Origin: Candidatus Gastranaerophilales bacterium
Lineage (GTDB): Bacteria > Cyanobacteriota > Vampirovibrionia > Gastranaerophilales > Gastranaerophilaceae
NCBI GenBank assembly: GCA_944324905.1
Contig: CALUYB010000007.1
Coordinates: 36,668-100,667, forward strand
Direction of reading: 5' to 3'
DNA length: 64,000 bases
Below are positions 9,285 to 18,608 of the stretch, piece after piece; positions within the stretch are counted from its first letter, which is position 1, and each line of letters begins with the position of its first letter. A program made the position numbers and the translations under genes. Under the pieces are notes generated by a model, which was not told where the DNA came from, did not search any database, and was given only the letters and a program-made list of their open reading frames with translations.

Positions 9285-9871
9285 TTTGAAATCACAAAAA
9301 CAGCTTCTTCTGTAAAAAAGTTTGTAATTGTCCTTATTAAAATCCCGCTTCTTGCTTTTTTTCTTGTTAAGTAAACCGATTCTTCTATTTTTATGTTTCT
9401 TTTTTTACAAAATTCAAAAAAGTCATTTACGGTTAAAAGGTGAATATTTGGCGTATCGTACCATTCATAAGGTAAGGCTCTGCTTTTTGGCATTTTGCCT
9501 TTAAAAAATAGATAAAATCTGACTTTCCAGTACGCAAAGTTTGGAAAACTAACTATAGAGCGTTTTGCAACACGTAGCATTTCTTCAATAACATATTCTG
9601 TATTATTGGTTGATTGTAAGGTCTGGTTTAAAATGGCATAATCAAAGCTTTTGTCAGGGAATTGTTTTAAACCTTCGTCCAAGTCGCCTTGTATTACGCT
9701 CAACCCTTTTTCAAGCGATTCAATAACACATTTTTCATCTATTTCTACACCAACACCATTTACGTGCTTTTTGTCGACTAACATTTTAAAAAGCGCACCT
9801 GAGCCGCAACCTAAGTCTAAAATTTTTGATTTTTCTTTTACCAAATTTACAATTACATCGTAATTTAACAT
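9281..9871 (-). CDS. metW: MetW-type methyltransferase-fold protein
   Basis: Class I SAM-methyltransferase fold of 196 aa. Motif I is ILDLGCGSGAL, followed by GVEID and the long conserved block YAILNQTLQS...SFPNFAYWKVR that marks MetW. MetW proteins are encoded next to MetX and take part in methionine or homoserine acylation; their exact activity is still debated. The ATG lies 1 bp after the metX stop, so the two are translated together. Length and motifs are standard. Confidence 0.93.
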   Translation of the reverse strand: MLNYDVIVNLVKEKSKILDLGCGSGALFKMLVDKKHVNGVGVEIDEKCVIESLEKGLSVIQGDLDEGLKQFPDKSFDYAILNQTLQSTNNTEYVIEEMLRVAKRSIVSFPNFAYWKVRFYLFFKGKMPKSRALPYEWYDTPNIHLLTVNDFFEFCKKRNIKIEESVYLTRKKARSGILIRTITNFFTEEAVFVISK

Positions 9872-9872
9872 T

Positions 9873-10970
9873 TTAAACCTTTAAAAAACTTTCTATAATT
9901 TTTGTTTGCTTTTCCCATTCAATTAAAAATGCGTCATGCCCGCAGTTGCTTTTTAGTTCAACAAAAGAAACTTCTTTGTTGTTTTTGATTAAAGCGTCAA
10001 CCATAATTTTTGCCTGTTCTGTAGAAAATAGCCAATCTGAAGAAAATGAAATAATTAAAAATCTTGATTTTGTTTTCTCCATGGCTCTCTCCAGTGTTCT
10101 ATATTTTCTTGCAGGGTCGTAATAGTCCACAGCTTTTGTAATGTAAAGGTAACTGTTTGCGTCAAATCTATCTACAAAAATACGCCCCTGATGTTCAAGG
10201 TAGCTTTCTACTTGAAAATCTACACCGAAATCAAAAGATGGTTTATCTTTAAAATCTCTGCCAAATTTATTGTGCATTGCTTCTTCACAAAGGTATGTAA
10301 TGTGCCCTACCATCCTTGCAATGCTCAATCCGCGCTCAGGATGTTCGCCATGGTAATAATTTCCGTTATTAAAATTTTTATCTGAAATTATTGCGTTTCT
10401 GCCAACCGCATTAAATGCAATGCCTTGCGCAGTCAGCCTTGGGGTGCAAGCAATAATTATTGTTGATTTAACTATATCAGGGTATTCAATAGACCATTCA
10501 AGTGCTTGCATACCACCCATCGAGCCGCCAACTACAATTAATTTTTTTACACCTAAATGCTCAATTAATTCCCTTTGTACTTTAATCATGTCATTTACCG
10601 TAATGACAGGAAAATCAAGTGCATATTCCATGCCTGTTTCGGGATTAATGGAAGATGGGCCTGTTGTGCCTTTGCAACCACCCAAAACATTTGAACAAAT
10701 GACAAAAAATCTTTTTGTGTCAAAAGCTTTGTTGTCGCCAATCATTGTATCCCACCAGCCAGGTTTTTTGTCATCTGGGGAATTGTAATGAGCCGCATGG
10801 GCATCTGCAGTTAGAGCATGCAGGATTAAAATGGCATTGTCACCTTGCTCGTTTAATTTGCCATATGTTTCATAGGCAACTTGAATTTCTTTTAACTCTC
10901 TGCCACATTCAAGTTTTAGGGGTTTTTCTATTTTAAAATATTTTGTTTCAACAATAATTTTCTCATCCAT
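9873..10970 (-). CDS. metX: Homoserine O-acetyltransferase
   Basis: Acylates homoserine as the first committed step of methionine synthesis; alpha/beta hydrolase fold, 365 aa. The nucleophile elbow is GGSMGGMQ, the Asp is in FSSDWLFS and the His is in NCGHDAFLIE. The MetX signatures LHALTADAHAA and NVLGGCKGTTGP are present. Whether the acyl donor is acetyl- or succinyl-CoA cannot be settled by eye. It is first in the metX-metW operon. A 9-bp inverted repeat lies just upstream in the divergent promoter region. Confidence 0.95.
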   Translation of the reverse strand: MDEKIIVETKYFKIEKPLKLECGRELKEIQVAYETYGKLNEQGDNAILILHALTADAHAAHYNSPDDKKPGWWDTMIGDNKAFDTKRFFVICSNVLGGCKGTTGPSSINPETGMEYALDFPVITVNDMIKVQRELIEHLGVKKLIVVGGSMGGMQALEWSIEYPDIVKSTIIIACTPRLTAQGIAFNAVGRNAIISDKNFNNGNYYHGEHPERGLSIARMVGHITYLCEEAMHNKFGRDFKDKPSFDFGVDFQVESYLEHQGRIFVDRFDANSYLYITKAVDYYDPARKYRTLERAMEKTKSRFLIISFSSDWLFSTEQAKIMVDALIKNNKEVSFVELKSNCGHDAFLIEWEKQTKIIESFLKV

Positions 10971-10997
10971 AACACAAGCATTGTAACATAATCAAAT

Positions 10998-11023
10998 TAA
11001 AGTTTATCTTATTGTAAACTTTA
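10998..11023. promoter_or_regulatory. Candidate operator between metX and the divergent HD-domain gene
   Basis: Perfect inverted repeat TAAAGTTTA / TAAACTTTA with an 8-bp spacer, 28 bp upstream of the metX start. Spacing and symmetry suit a dimeric regulator. No known family could be assigned. Confidence 0.35.
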
Positions 11024-11106
11024 GTATAAATTTTGTAAAAAAGGCAAAAGTTTTTCTAAAGTGTGCCGATATTAGAAATATACGAAAACACATATGGGAA
11101 ATTTAT

Positions 11107-12390
11107 ATGGAAAACTTTAAAAACCATAAAGGTGAAGGGCAAGAAAGCGGCGTTTCTATCTACTCTCGTTCGATTAATTTACTGGATGATGACCCGCTGG
11201 AGGAAATTTTTGCGCTTAATTTAGGTGATTTTTTAACAGAACATTTAATAAACCCTGAACTTGCGCATAAAATTGGTGACAAGGTAAGGGATAAAAATGA
11301 AAGTTTAAAGGAACAGTTAAGAGAACTTGTATCTATTTATTCTATTGATAACACTTTATCGCTTTTGGGTTTTAAAAACAATGAGGACTATGTCATCTAC
11401 AATTCAATAGCAAAAACAATTAAACTTATGCTTTCTCTTGAAGAATGCAATATTTACCTTTCAAATAAAGGTGAAGAATTGAAACTCAGGGGGAATAGTG
11501 AAGATAAAATTGATAGAAAAATTGAAGATTATATTCTAAATTGTCATAAAGAAGAAAAAGATATCGTCTTTGAAAAAGATGGCATGCAAATAAGCGTGTT
11601 CCCAATGAAAAACAATTTTGAATGTATTGGTTCAATTGAGATTATAAGAAACGCGCAAAAGCCGCTTGAGGAGCAATTTGCGCAGCTTATTAAAATTACC
11701 GCAGGGCTTTTTGTTACATCTTTGGGACTGCAAAAATTAATCGATGAAGTTAATCGATTAATAGCTCAAAAAATTGTCTCAACATCGGAATTACAAAACT
11801 TGCGCGCTCAGCTGACTGCAATAATTGGCGACTTGGGTGATCAGCAACAGGCTTTTGTTGAAAAACTTGCCTATGCTGTTGATTGCAAAGGTAAATATAA
11901 AAATAATCATTCTAAACGCACAGCAGAGCTATCAAGAGAAATTTGTCATTATCTTGAATTAAATGAAAAAACAACAGATTTAATATATTATGCGGGACTT
12001 TTGCAAAATATAGGAAAAATTACTCTGAGTGATGATTTATTCTGCAAAAAAGAAAAGCTTACAAAAGAAGAATGGAAAAAACTTGAAGAACACCCAAATG
12101 CCGGTGTAAGCCTGCTTATGAATATAAACTTTATGTCAGAAGTTGTTCCCTATATTCATTATCAACGTGAACGTTGGAATGGTCAAGGCGCGCCTGAAGG
12201 GCTAAATGGCAACTCTATTCCTTTTGGGTCAAGAATTATTGCAGTTGCTGATGCATATTGCGCGCTACTTGAAAACAGGCCGCAAAGACAAGCTATGAGT
12301 CAAGATGAAGCTCTTAAAATTCTAAAAAGTGAAAGTGGAATTAAGTGGGATCCGGCTGTTGTGGATGCACTTGTGAAATTAAAATCTTAG
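11107..12390 (+). CDS. GAF-like plus degenerate HD-GYP protein, probably catalytically inactive
   Basis: 427 aa. Residues 80-205 look like a GAF-type sensory domain and 205-245 a coiled coil. From about 255 to the end it follows an HD-GYP domain (RTAELSREICHYLELN, GLLQNIGKI, EEHPNAGVSLL, FGSRIIAVADAYCAL). HD-GYP proteins hydrolyse cyclic di-GMP, but here the metal-binding HD pair of the LLHDIGK motif is replaced by QN (LLQNIGKI), and the GYP box reads GAP (WNGQGAPEG). This predicts loss of metal binding and a regulatory or binding role instead. It is transcribed alone, divergently from metX, and ends in a terminator. Confidence 0.8.
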   Translation: MENFKNHKGEGQESGVSIYSRSINLLDDDPLEEIFALNLGDFLTEHLINPELAHKIGDKVRDKNESLKEQLRELVSIYSIDNTLSLLGFKNNEDYVIYNSIAKTIKLMLSLEECNIYLSNKGEELKLRGNSEDKIDRKIEDYILNCHKEEKDIVFEKDGMQISVFPMKNNFECIGSIEIIRNAQKPLEEQFAQLIKITAGLFVTSLGLQKLIDEVNRLIAQKIVSTSELQNLRAQLTAIIGDLGDQQQAFVEKLAYAVDCKGKYKNNHSKRTAELSREICHYLELNEKTTDLIYYAGLLQNIGKITLSDDLFCKKEKLTKEEWKKLEEHPNAGVSLLMNINFMSEVVPYIHYQRERWNGQGAPEGLNGNSIPFGSRIIAVADAYCALLENRPQRQAMSQDEALKILKSESGIKWDPAVVDALVKLKS

Positions 12391-12414
12391 CATAAGTTAA
12401 GAAATAGTTAGACT

Positions 12415-12447
12415 AACTCCCTTTTTAAAGAAGGGAGTTTTATTTTT
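12415..12447 (+). terminator. Terminator after the HD-domain gene
   Basis: Perfect 9-bp stem AACTCCCTT / AAGGGAGTT with a 7-nt loop followed by T-rich sequence. It faces the convergent permease gene, whose stop codon overlaps the T tract. Confidence 0.8.
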
Positions 12448-13969
12448 TTCTTTTTTTATCTCTGTGTGCCGGATATCCGTATGCAAAATAAATTATAATT
12501 CCCAAAATAATCCATACAGGAAAAAGCATAGAGGATGTTTTTAGTGTTTTAAGAGAATAAACAATTAATCCCGCGCAAAATACTATTCCTAAAATTGGGA
12601 AAAGTGGTACAAATGGAACCTTAAAGGGTCTTTTTCTGTCTGGGTCAGTTTTTCTTAGAATTAAGACAATGATACAAATTACAATAAAGGATGTAAATGT
12701 ACCAAAGTTGCAAAGTTCTGCTGATATATTTAAATCCATAAATAATGAGCCGATAATGACTACAAGTCCGCAAATCCAAGTTAGGAGGTTTGGTATCCTT
12801 GTTTTTCTGTTTACAATTCGAAGTGTGCGCGGTAAAAACTTGTCGCGGCTCATTGCGTAAAGGATTCTTACTGTACCTAGTTGGTAAACCAATAATACCG
12901 ATGTTAAACCTGCGATTGCGCCGGCTGAAATAAAGCCTGCAAACCAGTCTTTGCCGACAAAATGCATAGCGTGCGCTATTGGAGCTTGAATGTCAATTAA
13001 TTTATATGGCACCATACCTGTTAAAACAAGTGCGACACCTATGTATAGTGCTGTGCATATTGCAAGTGTGCCTAAAATACCAATTGGAATGTCTTTTTGA
13101 GGATTCTTTGTTTCTTCTGCAGTTGTTGAAATTGCATCAAAACCAATGTATGCAAAGAAAATTAAAAATGCTCCCATAAATACACCCGATATGCCATTTG
13201 GCATAAACGGTGTCCAGTTTTCAGGTTGCACATATTTTGCGCCCACAAGGATAAAGGTTGAAATTATAAAAAGGTTTATTGCAACCATAACGCCTGCAAA
13301 GCGGGTGGATTCCTTAACCCCTTTAATAAGTATTAGGGTTAAAAATACTACAATAAATATTGCAGGAAGGTTTATTGCAAAAGGTATTTTGTCAAATAAA
13401 AATGGCACTTTATCGTGTATATCAAAGCCAAATCTGTCGCACATTATACTGATTGAGCGATAGTCGTTTCTAAGCCAAATAGGAAAATGCGTTATAAAAT
13501 CAGGCAAAACATGTTTAAAGCCTTTTAAAAATTGCGCAAAATAACCACTCCACGCGCTTGCTATTGTTATATTGCCAATGGCATATTCCAACATTAAAAT
13601 CCAACCTACAACCCAAGCCATAAACTCGCCCATTGTAACATAGGTGTATGTGTATGCTGAGCCTGCTATTGGAATCATAGCTGCTATTTCAGAGTAGCAA
13701 AGAGCTGAAAAAATACTTGCAATCGCAGCTAATACCATTGAAAGTATTATGGCAGGGCCAGCGCCTGCGCCTTCAGGGCCTCCTACAATTGCGCTACCTA
13801 CAATTGTAAAAATTCCAGTACCGACAACTGCGCCAATGCCTAAGATGATCAAATCAAAAGCACTAAGTGTTTTTTTAAGCTCTGATTTTTTAGCAGTTTC
13901 AATTACATCGTCAACCGATTTTTTTTCAAAAAGATTATTTACAAAATTTTTTATTTTGCTATTTTCCAT
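12440..13969 (-). CDS. APC-family amino acid permease (CAT-like), second copy
   Basis: Integral membrane amino-acid transporter, 509 aa, with about 12-14 hydrophobic segments. The first transmembrane helix carries the APC motif GIGAVVGTGIF. Conserved loop motifs include FFAYIGFDAISTTAEETKNPQ and the helix-8 region, all typical of the cationic amino acid transporter (CAT) branch. It overlaps the upstream paralog by 11 bp and is probably translationally coupled to it. Substrate cannot be inferred. The protein aligns along its whole length with the neighbour, so this is a tandem duplication. Confidence 0.9.
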   Translation of the reverse strand: MENSKIKNFVNNLFEKKSVDDVIETAKKSELKKTLSAFDLIILGIGAVVGTGIFTIVGSAIVGGPEGAGAGPAIILSMVLAAIASIFSALCYSEIAAMIPIAGSAYTYTYVTMGEFMAWVVGWILMLEYAIGNITIASAWSGYFAQFLKGFKHVLPDFITHFPIWLRNDYRSISIMCDRFGFDIHDKVPFLFDKIPFAINLPAIFIVVFLTLILIKGVKESTRFAGVMVAINLFIISTFILVGAKYVQPENWTPFMPNGISGVFMGAFLIFFAYIGFDAISTTAEETKNPQKDIPIGILGTLAICTALYIGVALVLTGMVPYKLIDIQAPIAHAMHFVGKDWFAGFISAGAIAGLTSVLLVYQLGTVRILYAMSRDKFLPRTLRIVNRKTRIPNLLTWICGLVVIIGSLFMDLNISAELCNFGTFTSFIVICIIVLILRKTDPDRKRPFKVPFVPLFPILGIVFCAGLIVYSLKTLKTSSMLFPVWIILGIIIYFAYGYPAHRDKKRKK

Positions 13970-15530
13970 TATTTTCTAATTTTCTTTGTTTTTTATAGCC
14001 GTAGCTAAAATATATTAATACTCCAAGTGCAAGCCATAAGGGGAAAAGTACTCTTGATGTAGTTAAAAACTGCATAGAATATATCATAAGACCGCCGCAG
14101 CAGACTACGCCCAAAATTGGGAATAGCGGTGAAAATGGTACTTTAAATGGTCTTTTTCTATTGGGGTCTGTTTTTCTTAAAATCAACACTGCTATACACA
14201 CGATTATAAACGATGTAAATGTGCCAAAATTACATAGCTCTGCTGCAGTTGAAATGTTTAAAAATAATGTGCCAAGCATGCAAATTAGAGCTGTTAAAAC
14301 TGTTATTATGTGTGGAGTTTTATATTTTTTATGAACTGATTTTAAAATTGAGGGTAAATAGTTGTCCCTGCTCATTGCAAATAAAATCCTTGTACTGGCT
14401 AACATTAAAACCAAAAGTACCGAAGTTAAACCTGTGAGCGCACCAAGTGAAATTAAACCTGCAACCCAATCTTGCCCTGCAAGGCGCATAGCATGTGCTA
14501 TTGGCGCGTGGGTATCAATTTGATTAATCGGAACCATGCCTGTAAGAACAAGACCTACAAGAACATAAACTATTGTGCAAACTGCCAATGAACCAATTAT
14601 ACCTATAGGAAGGTTTTTTTGCGGGTTTTTTGTTTCTTCTGCTGCCGTTGCTATGGCATCAAAACCAATGTATGCAAAGAATATTATAAAAGCACCCATA
14701 AAAATACCTTCAAAACCATTTGGTGCAAAAGGCACCCAGTTTTCAGGTTTTACATAAAAAGCACCTGTAAATACAAAAAGTGCTATTACGGCTAATTTAA
14801 TAATGACCATAATTCCAGCCATATTTGTAGATTCTTTTATGCCTTTTATTAAAATTGCCGCCATAAAGAAAGTTATTATTATTGCCGGCAAATTAAAGCA
14901 AATTGGAATTCCCGCAATACTTGGAATTACACTTGCTGCATCAAGTCCTTGTTTACTTAATAAATTAACTGCGCTGCCATAGTCATTTATAAGCCAAACC
15001 GGTGGGTTTGTAATAAATGTGGGCAAAAAAGGAAATCCTTTTAAAAACTGTATTAAATAGCCTGTCCAAGCGTTAACTACTGCAATGTATCCGACAAGAT
15101 ATTCAAGCATTAATACCCAGCCTACAATCCAGGCTAAAAATTCACCCATCGTAGCGTAAGTGTACAGGTAAGCTGAGCCTGCAGCAGGTATCATAGAGGC
15201 AAATTCACTGTAGCACATTGCAGAAAATACGCAGGCTAATGATGCTAAAATCATTGAAATTACAAGAGCCGGCCCTGCACCTGCGCTTTCGGGTGATCCT
15301 GCAGCTGCAATACCAACGACAGTAAAAATGCCTGAGCCTATAATTGCGCCAACACCCAAAATTATAAGATCAAATGCTCCAAGGGTTTTTTCAAGTCCGC
15401 CCTTGTTTGCGCTTTCAATCATCTCATCGGGGTTTTTTGTTTTAAATAAATTTTTTACAAATTTGCTAATTGCTCCGACTTCAAATTTTTCTTCGCACGC
15501 ATTGTGCAAGTTGTTGTTAATCTCTTTCAT
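13959..15530 (-). CDS. APC-family amino acid permease (CAT-like), first copy
   Basis: 523 aa paralog of the downstream permease, with the same APC signature (GVGAIIGSGIF) and FFAYIGFDAIATAAEETKNP. The N terminus is about 15 residues longer, and the loop after transmembrane segment 4 is diverged, which may reflect a different substrate range. The C-terminal segment ending in YFSYGYKKQRK is basic and cytoplasmic. It lies 19 bp downstream of glyQ on the same strand, so the three genes may form one transcript. Confidence 0.9.
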   Translation of the reverse strand: MKEINNNLHNACEEKFEVGAISKFVKNLFKTKNPDEMIESANKGGLEKTLGAFDLIILGVGAIIGSGIFTVVGIAAAGSPESAGAGPALVISMILASLACVFSAMCYSEFASMIPAAGSAYLYTYATMGEFLAWIVGWVLMLEYLVGYIAVVNAWTGYLIQFLKGFPFLPTFITNPPVWLINDYGSAVNLLSKQGLDAASVIPSIAGIPICFNLPAIIITFFMAAILIKGIKESTNMAGIMVIIKLAVIALFVFTGAFYVKPENWVPFAPNGFEGIFMGAFIIFFAYIGFDAIATAAEETKNPQKNLPIGIIGSLAVCTIVYVLVGLVLTGMVPINQIDTHAPIAHAMRLAGQDWVAGLISLGALTGLTSVLLVLMLASTRILFAMSRDNYLPSILKSVHKKYKTPHIITVLTALICMLGTLFLNISTAAELCNFGTFTSFIIVCIAVLILRKTDPNRKRPFKVPFSPLFPILGVVCCGGLMIYSMQFLTTSRVLFPLWLALGVLIYFSYGYKKQRKLENNGK

Positions 15531-15549
15531 CCTTTAAGAATTTTCCAAT

Positions 15550-16425
15550 CTACTTTTTAAGTAAAGGAAAACCTAGGCTCTCCCTTTGTTTTACATATAA
15601 TTGAGCAACGGCTGCCGCCATTGTTCTTACTCTGTTAATATAATTAACTCTTTCGTCTTTTGAAATAACACCCCTTGCGTCAAGCAAGTTAAATGTGTGG
15701 GAACATTTTAAAACCCAGTCATACGCAGGCAAAACAATTCCTGCTTCAAGAGATGAAAAAGCTTCTGCTTCACACAAATCAAACATTTGAAATAATCTCT
15801 CGGGTGTTGAATATTCAAAATTGTATTTAGACTGCTCTATCTCGTTTTGCAAATAAATGTCACCGTATTTAAGCTCGTTATTCCACATAACATCGTATAC
15901 GGAATTAACATTTTGCAAATACATTGCAATACGCTCTAAGCCATAAGTTATTTCAAGCGCAACAGGCTTCACTTCTAGTCCGCCAACTTGTTGAAAGTAT
16001 GTAAATTGTGTAATTTCCATACCGTCAAGCCAAACTTCCCAACCGACACCTGCAGCACCTAAGGTAGGGCTTTCCCAGTTGTCTTCGACAAATCTTACAT
16101 CGTGTTTAGATAAATCAATCCCTATTGCCTCAAGTGACTTTAAATAAATGTCTTGAGCGTTATCAGGAGATGGTTTTAAAATTACCTGATATTGGAAGTA
16201 GTGACCCAAGCGGTTTGGATTTTCGCCATATCTGGCGTCAGTCGGGCGTCTGCAAGGTTCTATCATTGCAACACTATATGGTTCAGGGCCTAATGACCTT
16301 AAAAAAGTTGCAGGGTTCATAGTAGATGCGCCTTTTTCAATGTCATAAGGTTGCTGAATAATACAGCCGCAATCTGACCAATATTTTGATAAATTTAATA
16401 CGAGTTCTTGAAAATTTATTGTCAT
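15550..16425 (-). CDS. glyQ: Glycyl-tRNA synthetase alpha subunit
   Basis: Catalytic subunit of the bacterial alpha2-beta2 glycyl-tRNA synthetase, 291 aa, normal length. Signature blocks are [33 protein letters not shown] and [13 protein letters not shown]. The beta subunit gene glyS is not adjacent, which is common in this kind of genome. The ATG has no Shine-Dalgarno. Instead a TAGAAT -10 box ends 6 nt before it, so the mRNA may be leaderless. Confidence 0.98.
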   Translation of the reverse strand: MTINFQELVLNLSKYWSDCGCIIQQPYDIEKGASTMNPATFLRSLGPEPYSVAMIEPCRRPTDARYGENPNRLGHYFQYQVILKPSPDNAQDIYLKSLEAIGIDLSKHDVRFVEDNWESPTLGAAGVGWEVWLDGMEITQFTYFQQVGGLEVKPVALEITYGLERIAMYLQNVNSVYDVMWNNELKYGDIYLQNEIEQSKYNFEYSTPERLFQMFDLCEAEAFSSLEAGIVLPAYDWVLKCSHTFNLLDARGVISKDERVNYINRVRTMAAAVAQLYVKQRESLGFPLLKK

Positions 16426-16431
16426 AGCTCA

Positions 16432-16460
16432 ATTCTATTACAAGTGTATAATTTACGCAA
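16432..16460 (-). promoter_or_regulatory. glyQ promoter, predicted to give a leaderless mRNA
   Basis: On the minus strand TTGCGT (16460-16455) and TAGAAT (16437-16432) are 17 bp apart. The -10 box is only 6 nt from the glyQ ATG, so transcription should begin at or next to the start codon. Confidence 0.5.
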
Positions 16461-16478
16461 ATAAAGATTTTGTAAATG

Positions 16479-16508
16479 ATAGCCCCTATGTATTAAATAG
16501 AGGCTATT
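16479..16508 (-). terminator. Hairpin downstream of aroF
   Basis: Imperfect stem ATAGCCCCTAT / ATAGAGGCTAT with one mismatch, 10 bp beyond the aroF stop. There is no clean T run after it, so it may be a weak terminator. Confidence 0.45.
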
Positions 16509-16518
16509 TACGGTTATG

Positions 16519-17553
16519 TTACGAATTTTTATTATCGTAGTCAATTCTGCCGATTAATTTATTTAATCTTTTAGCTATTTCTTTAAACTGTTCGATACTC
16601 AAGCTTTGAGCGCCATCGGATGAAGCATGATCAGGATCGTGGTGTACTTCAATCATAAGACCATGAGCACCCGCAATTAATGCAGCTTTACCCATAGGCT
16701 CGATTAAGTAACGTTTACCTGTACCATGGGATGGGTCAACTATAATTGGCAAATGTGAGTATTTTCTAATAATAGGCACTGCTGCTATATCAAGAGTATT
16801 TCTTGTAAAGTCATTATCAATACCTTTTATGCCTCTTTCGCAAAGAATAACATTAGGATTGCCGTTATAAACAACGTATTCTGCTGCAAGCAAAAATTCT
16901 CTTATTGTTGCAGCCGGCCCTCTTTTAATCATTACAGGCTTGTCTATTCTGCCCAATGCTTTTAGCATTTTAAAGTTTTGCATATTTCTTGCGCCGACTT
17001 GTAAAACATCAGCGTATTTGCAAACAAGTGGTATATCCATAGTATCCATAATTTCAGTTACTACAAGCAAACCTGTTTCTTTTCTTGCTTGTGCCAAATA
17101 CTCAAGCCCTTTTTCTTCCAGACCCTGAAAATCGTAAGGTGAAGTTCTTGGTTTAAAAGCGCCGCCTCTTAAAAACTGGCAACCCATTTCTCTTGCAGCC
17201 TGTGCTACTTTCAAAAGTCCGTTGTAGTCTTTTTCAACACTACAAGGCCCTGCCATAAGAACAGGTCTTTCAAGACCACCTATTTTTACGCCGTTTTTAA
17301 ATTCAATAACAGTGTCTTCTTCTTTTGTGCTTCTTGAAACCAGTTTATAAGGTTCTTGAATAACTTTAACTTCTCTAACGCCTTCAAAAGTGTTTATACT
17401 TGTTGAGTTAACTTTTGTTTTGTCACCCAAAACAGCTACAACTGTGAGGTGCTCGCCTCTATTAATGTTAACTCTCAAGCCTTTTGACTGGATGTAGTCA
17501 ACAACTTGTCCGATTTGTTCTTCAGTTGCTTTCGGCTCCATTACAACAATCAT
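16519..17553 (-). CDS. aroF: 3-deoxy-7-phosphoheptulonate (DAHP) synthase with N-terminal regulatory domain
   Basis: Condenses phosphoenolpyruvate and erythrose 4-phosphate, the first step of the shikimate pathway. 344 aa of the type I-beta class. Residues 1-70 form the ferredoxin-like regulatory domain seen in Thermotoga-type enzymes. The catalytic barrel shows AGPCSVE, GGAFKPRTSPYDFQG, QVGARNMQN, IKRGPAATIREFL and IVDPSHGTGKR. A GGAG site precedes the ATG. It stands alone here, while aroC, aroK and aroB are grouped about 17 kb away. Confidence 0.96.
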   Translation of the reverse strand: MIVVMEPKATEEQIGQVVDYIQSKGLRVNINRGEHLTVVAVLGDKTKVNSTSINTFEGVREVKVIQEPYKLVSRSTKEEDTVIEFKNGVKIGGLERPVLMAGPCSVEKDYNGLLKVAQAAREMGCQFLRGGAFKPRTSPYDFQGLEEKGLEYLAQARKETGLLVVTEIMDTMDIPLVCKYADVLQVGARNMQNFKMLKALGRIDKPVMIKRGPAATIREFLLAAEYVVYNGNPNVILCERGIKGIDNDFTRNTLDIAAVPIIRKYSHLPIIVDPSHGTGKRYLIEPMGKAALIAGAHGLMIEVHHDPDHASSDGAQSLSIEQFKEIAKRLNKLIGRIDYDNKNS

Positions 17554-17591
17554 ATATATACTCCAACTTAGTACTGTAACAAAGTAATATT

Positions 17592-17631
17592 AAAGCACAA
17601 AAATAACATTTTAGTGAAATTTTTGTGCTTT
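17592..17631 (-). terminator. Strong hairpin between the unknown membrane gene and aroF
   Basis: Perfect 13-bp stem AAAGCACAAAAAT / ATTTTTGTGCTTT with a 14-nt loop, 27 bp after the stop of the upstream minus-strand gene and 39 bp before the aroF start. It probably ends the upstream transcript. An attenuator role in the aroF leader cannot be excluded. Confidence 0.55.
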
Positions 17632-17657
17632 TTAAAGTTTATAAAACTTATTATTTT

Positions 17658-18608
17658 TTAATCATCGTCTTTGTCGTCATCGTCATCGTCGTCTTTTTCA
17701 GCCTTTGTGTTTACTTCTTTTGCTTTTGTGTCGTCATCTTTGGATTCAACAGGTTTTTGCTCAACAGGTGTTGATGACTTTTGTTCGTTATTTACTGAAG
17801 GATTTTGCGCTTTTTCTTTGATTTTCTTAACAATTGCACCTGCAACAGGAACCATAAGAACGGTAATTAAAAATCTTACTGTGAAAGAGAATATTGTTAG
17901 TGATTTTGCTTTTTCAAAACGTTTAGCGTAATCTTTTATTTTCGTTCTAAATTCTTTTGATTTTAAAACATCATCAGCAAATTCTTGAATGTTGCGTCCG
18001 TTTAATTCTTTTTCAATATCCGGCACTTTTTCAATTACGTTATCAAGAACCTGTTTACCCTTTTTAAGGCAAAGTGCACCTTTCACTCTGTCTAAAATAA
18101 CATCGCTTCCTTTGTCTATAAGTGCCGCCATAGTTGATGAAACAACTGTTATTGTAATATTGTTTACCATAAGTGGCATTTTTCTTTCTTCTTCGATTTT
18201 TTTAGATTTTCTTGTGTTGTTTACATAGAAGAAAGTAATTGCAAATGAAGCTAAATCAGCCATTCTTGCTGAAATCTTTTTAAAGTGGCTAAGTCCGAAA
18301 ACTATATTTTTAGAAGCTTCGGTATTGGCAGTTTTTCCTATAAGCCATGCAATGCCTGATGTTATTTTATCTTCTGCTTTATTTGTATATTTTTTATACA
18401 CTTGATAAGCTTTTGCATTGGTTATAAGCTTAAATAGTTTGTTTTCTTTTTTATTTCCAAGTTCTTTGGCGGTTTTTAACAGAACATTTTCAAATGCTGA
18501 ATCTATTGACTGTGTAATAGCTTTTTGTACATTGTCTGAGTATTTAGCAATAGAAGATGCGCCTTTAAAGTTTGTATTTCTGTTTTGAACTGCGGGAGTT
18601 ATTTGCAT
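17658..18608 (-). CDS. Unknown membrane-associated protein with NFKG motif and Asp-rich tail
   Basis: 316 aa, no family recognised. An N-terminal NTNFKGASS motif is followed by a mainly helical, basic protein with hydrophobic stretches at about 125-150 (LASFAITFFYV), 155-175 and 245-270 (FLITVLMVPVAGAIV). The last 45 residues are a charged, disordered tail ending in an almost pure Asp tract. It overlaps the upstream gene by 10 bp, and the two proteins look alike in size, helix content and N-terminal motif, so they may be diverged paralogs that work together. Location is probably the membrane. Confidence 0.7.
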   Translation of the reverse strand: MQITPAVQNRNTNFKGASSIAKYSDNVQKAITQSIDSAFENVLLKTAKELGNKKENKLFKLITNAKAYQVYKKYTNKAEDKITSGIAWLIGKTANTEASKNIVFGLSHFKKISARMADLASFAITFFYVNNTRKSKKIEEERKMPLMVNNITITVVSSTMAALIDKGSDVILDRVKGALCLKKGKQVLDNVIEKVPDIEKELNGRNIQEFADDVLKSKEFRTKIKDYAKRFEKAKSLTIFSFTVRFLITVLMVPVAGAIVKKIKEKAQNPSVNNEQKSSTPVEQKPVESKDDDTKAKEVNTKAEKDDDDDDDKDDD

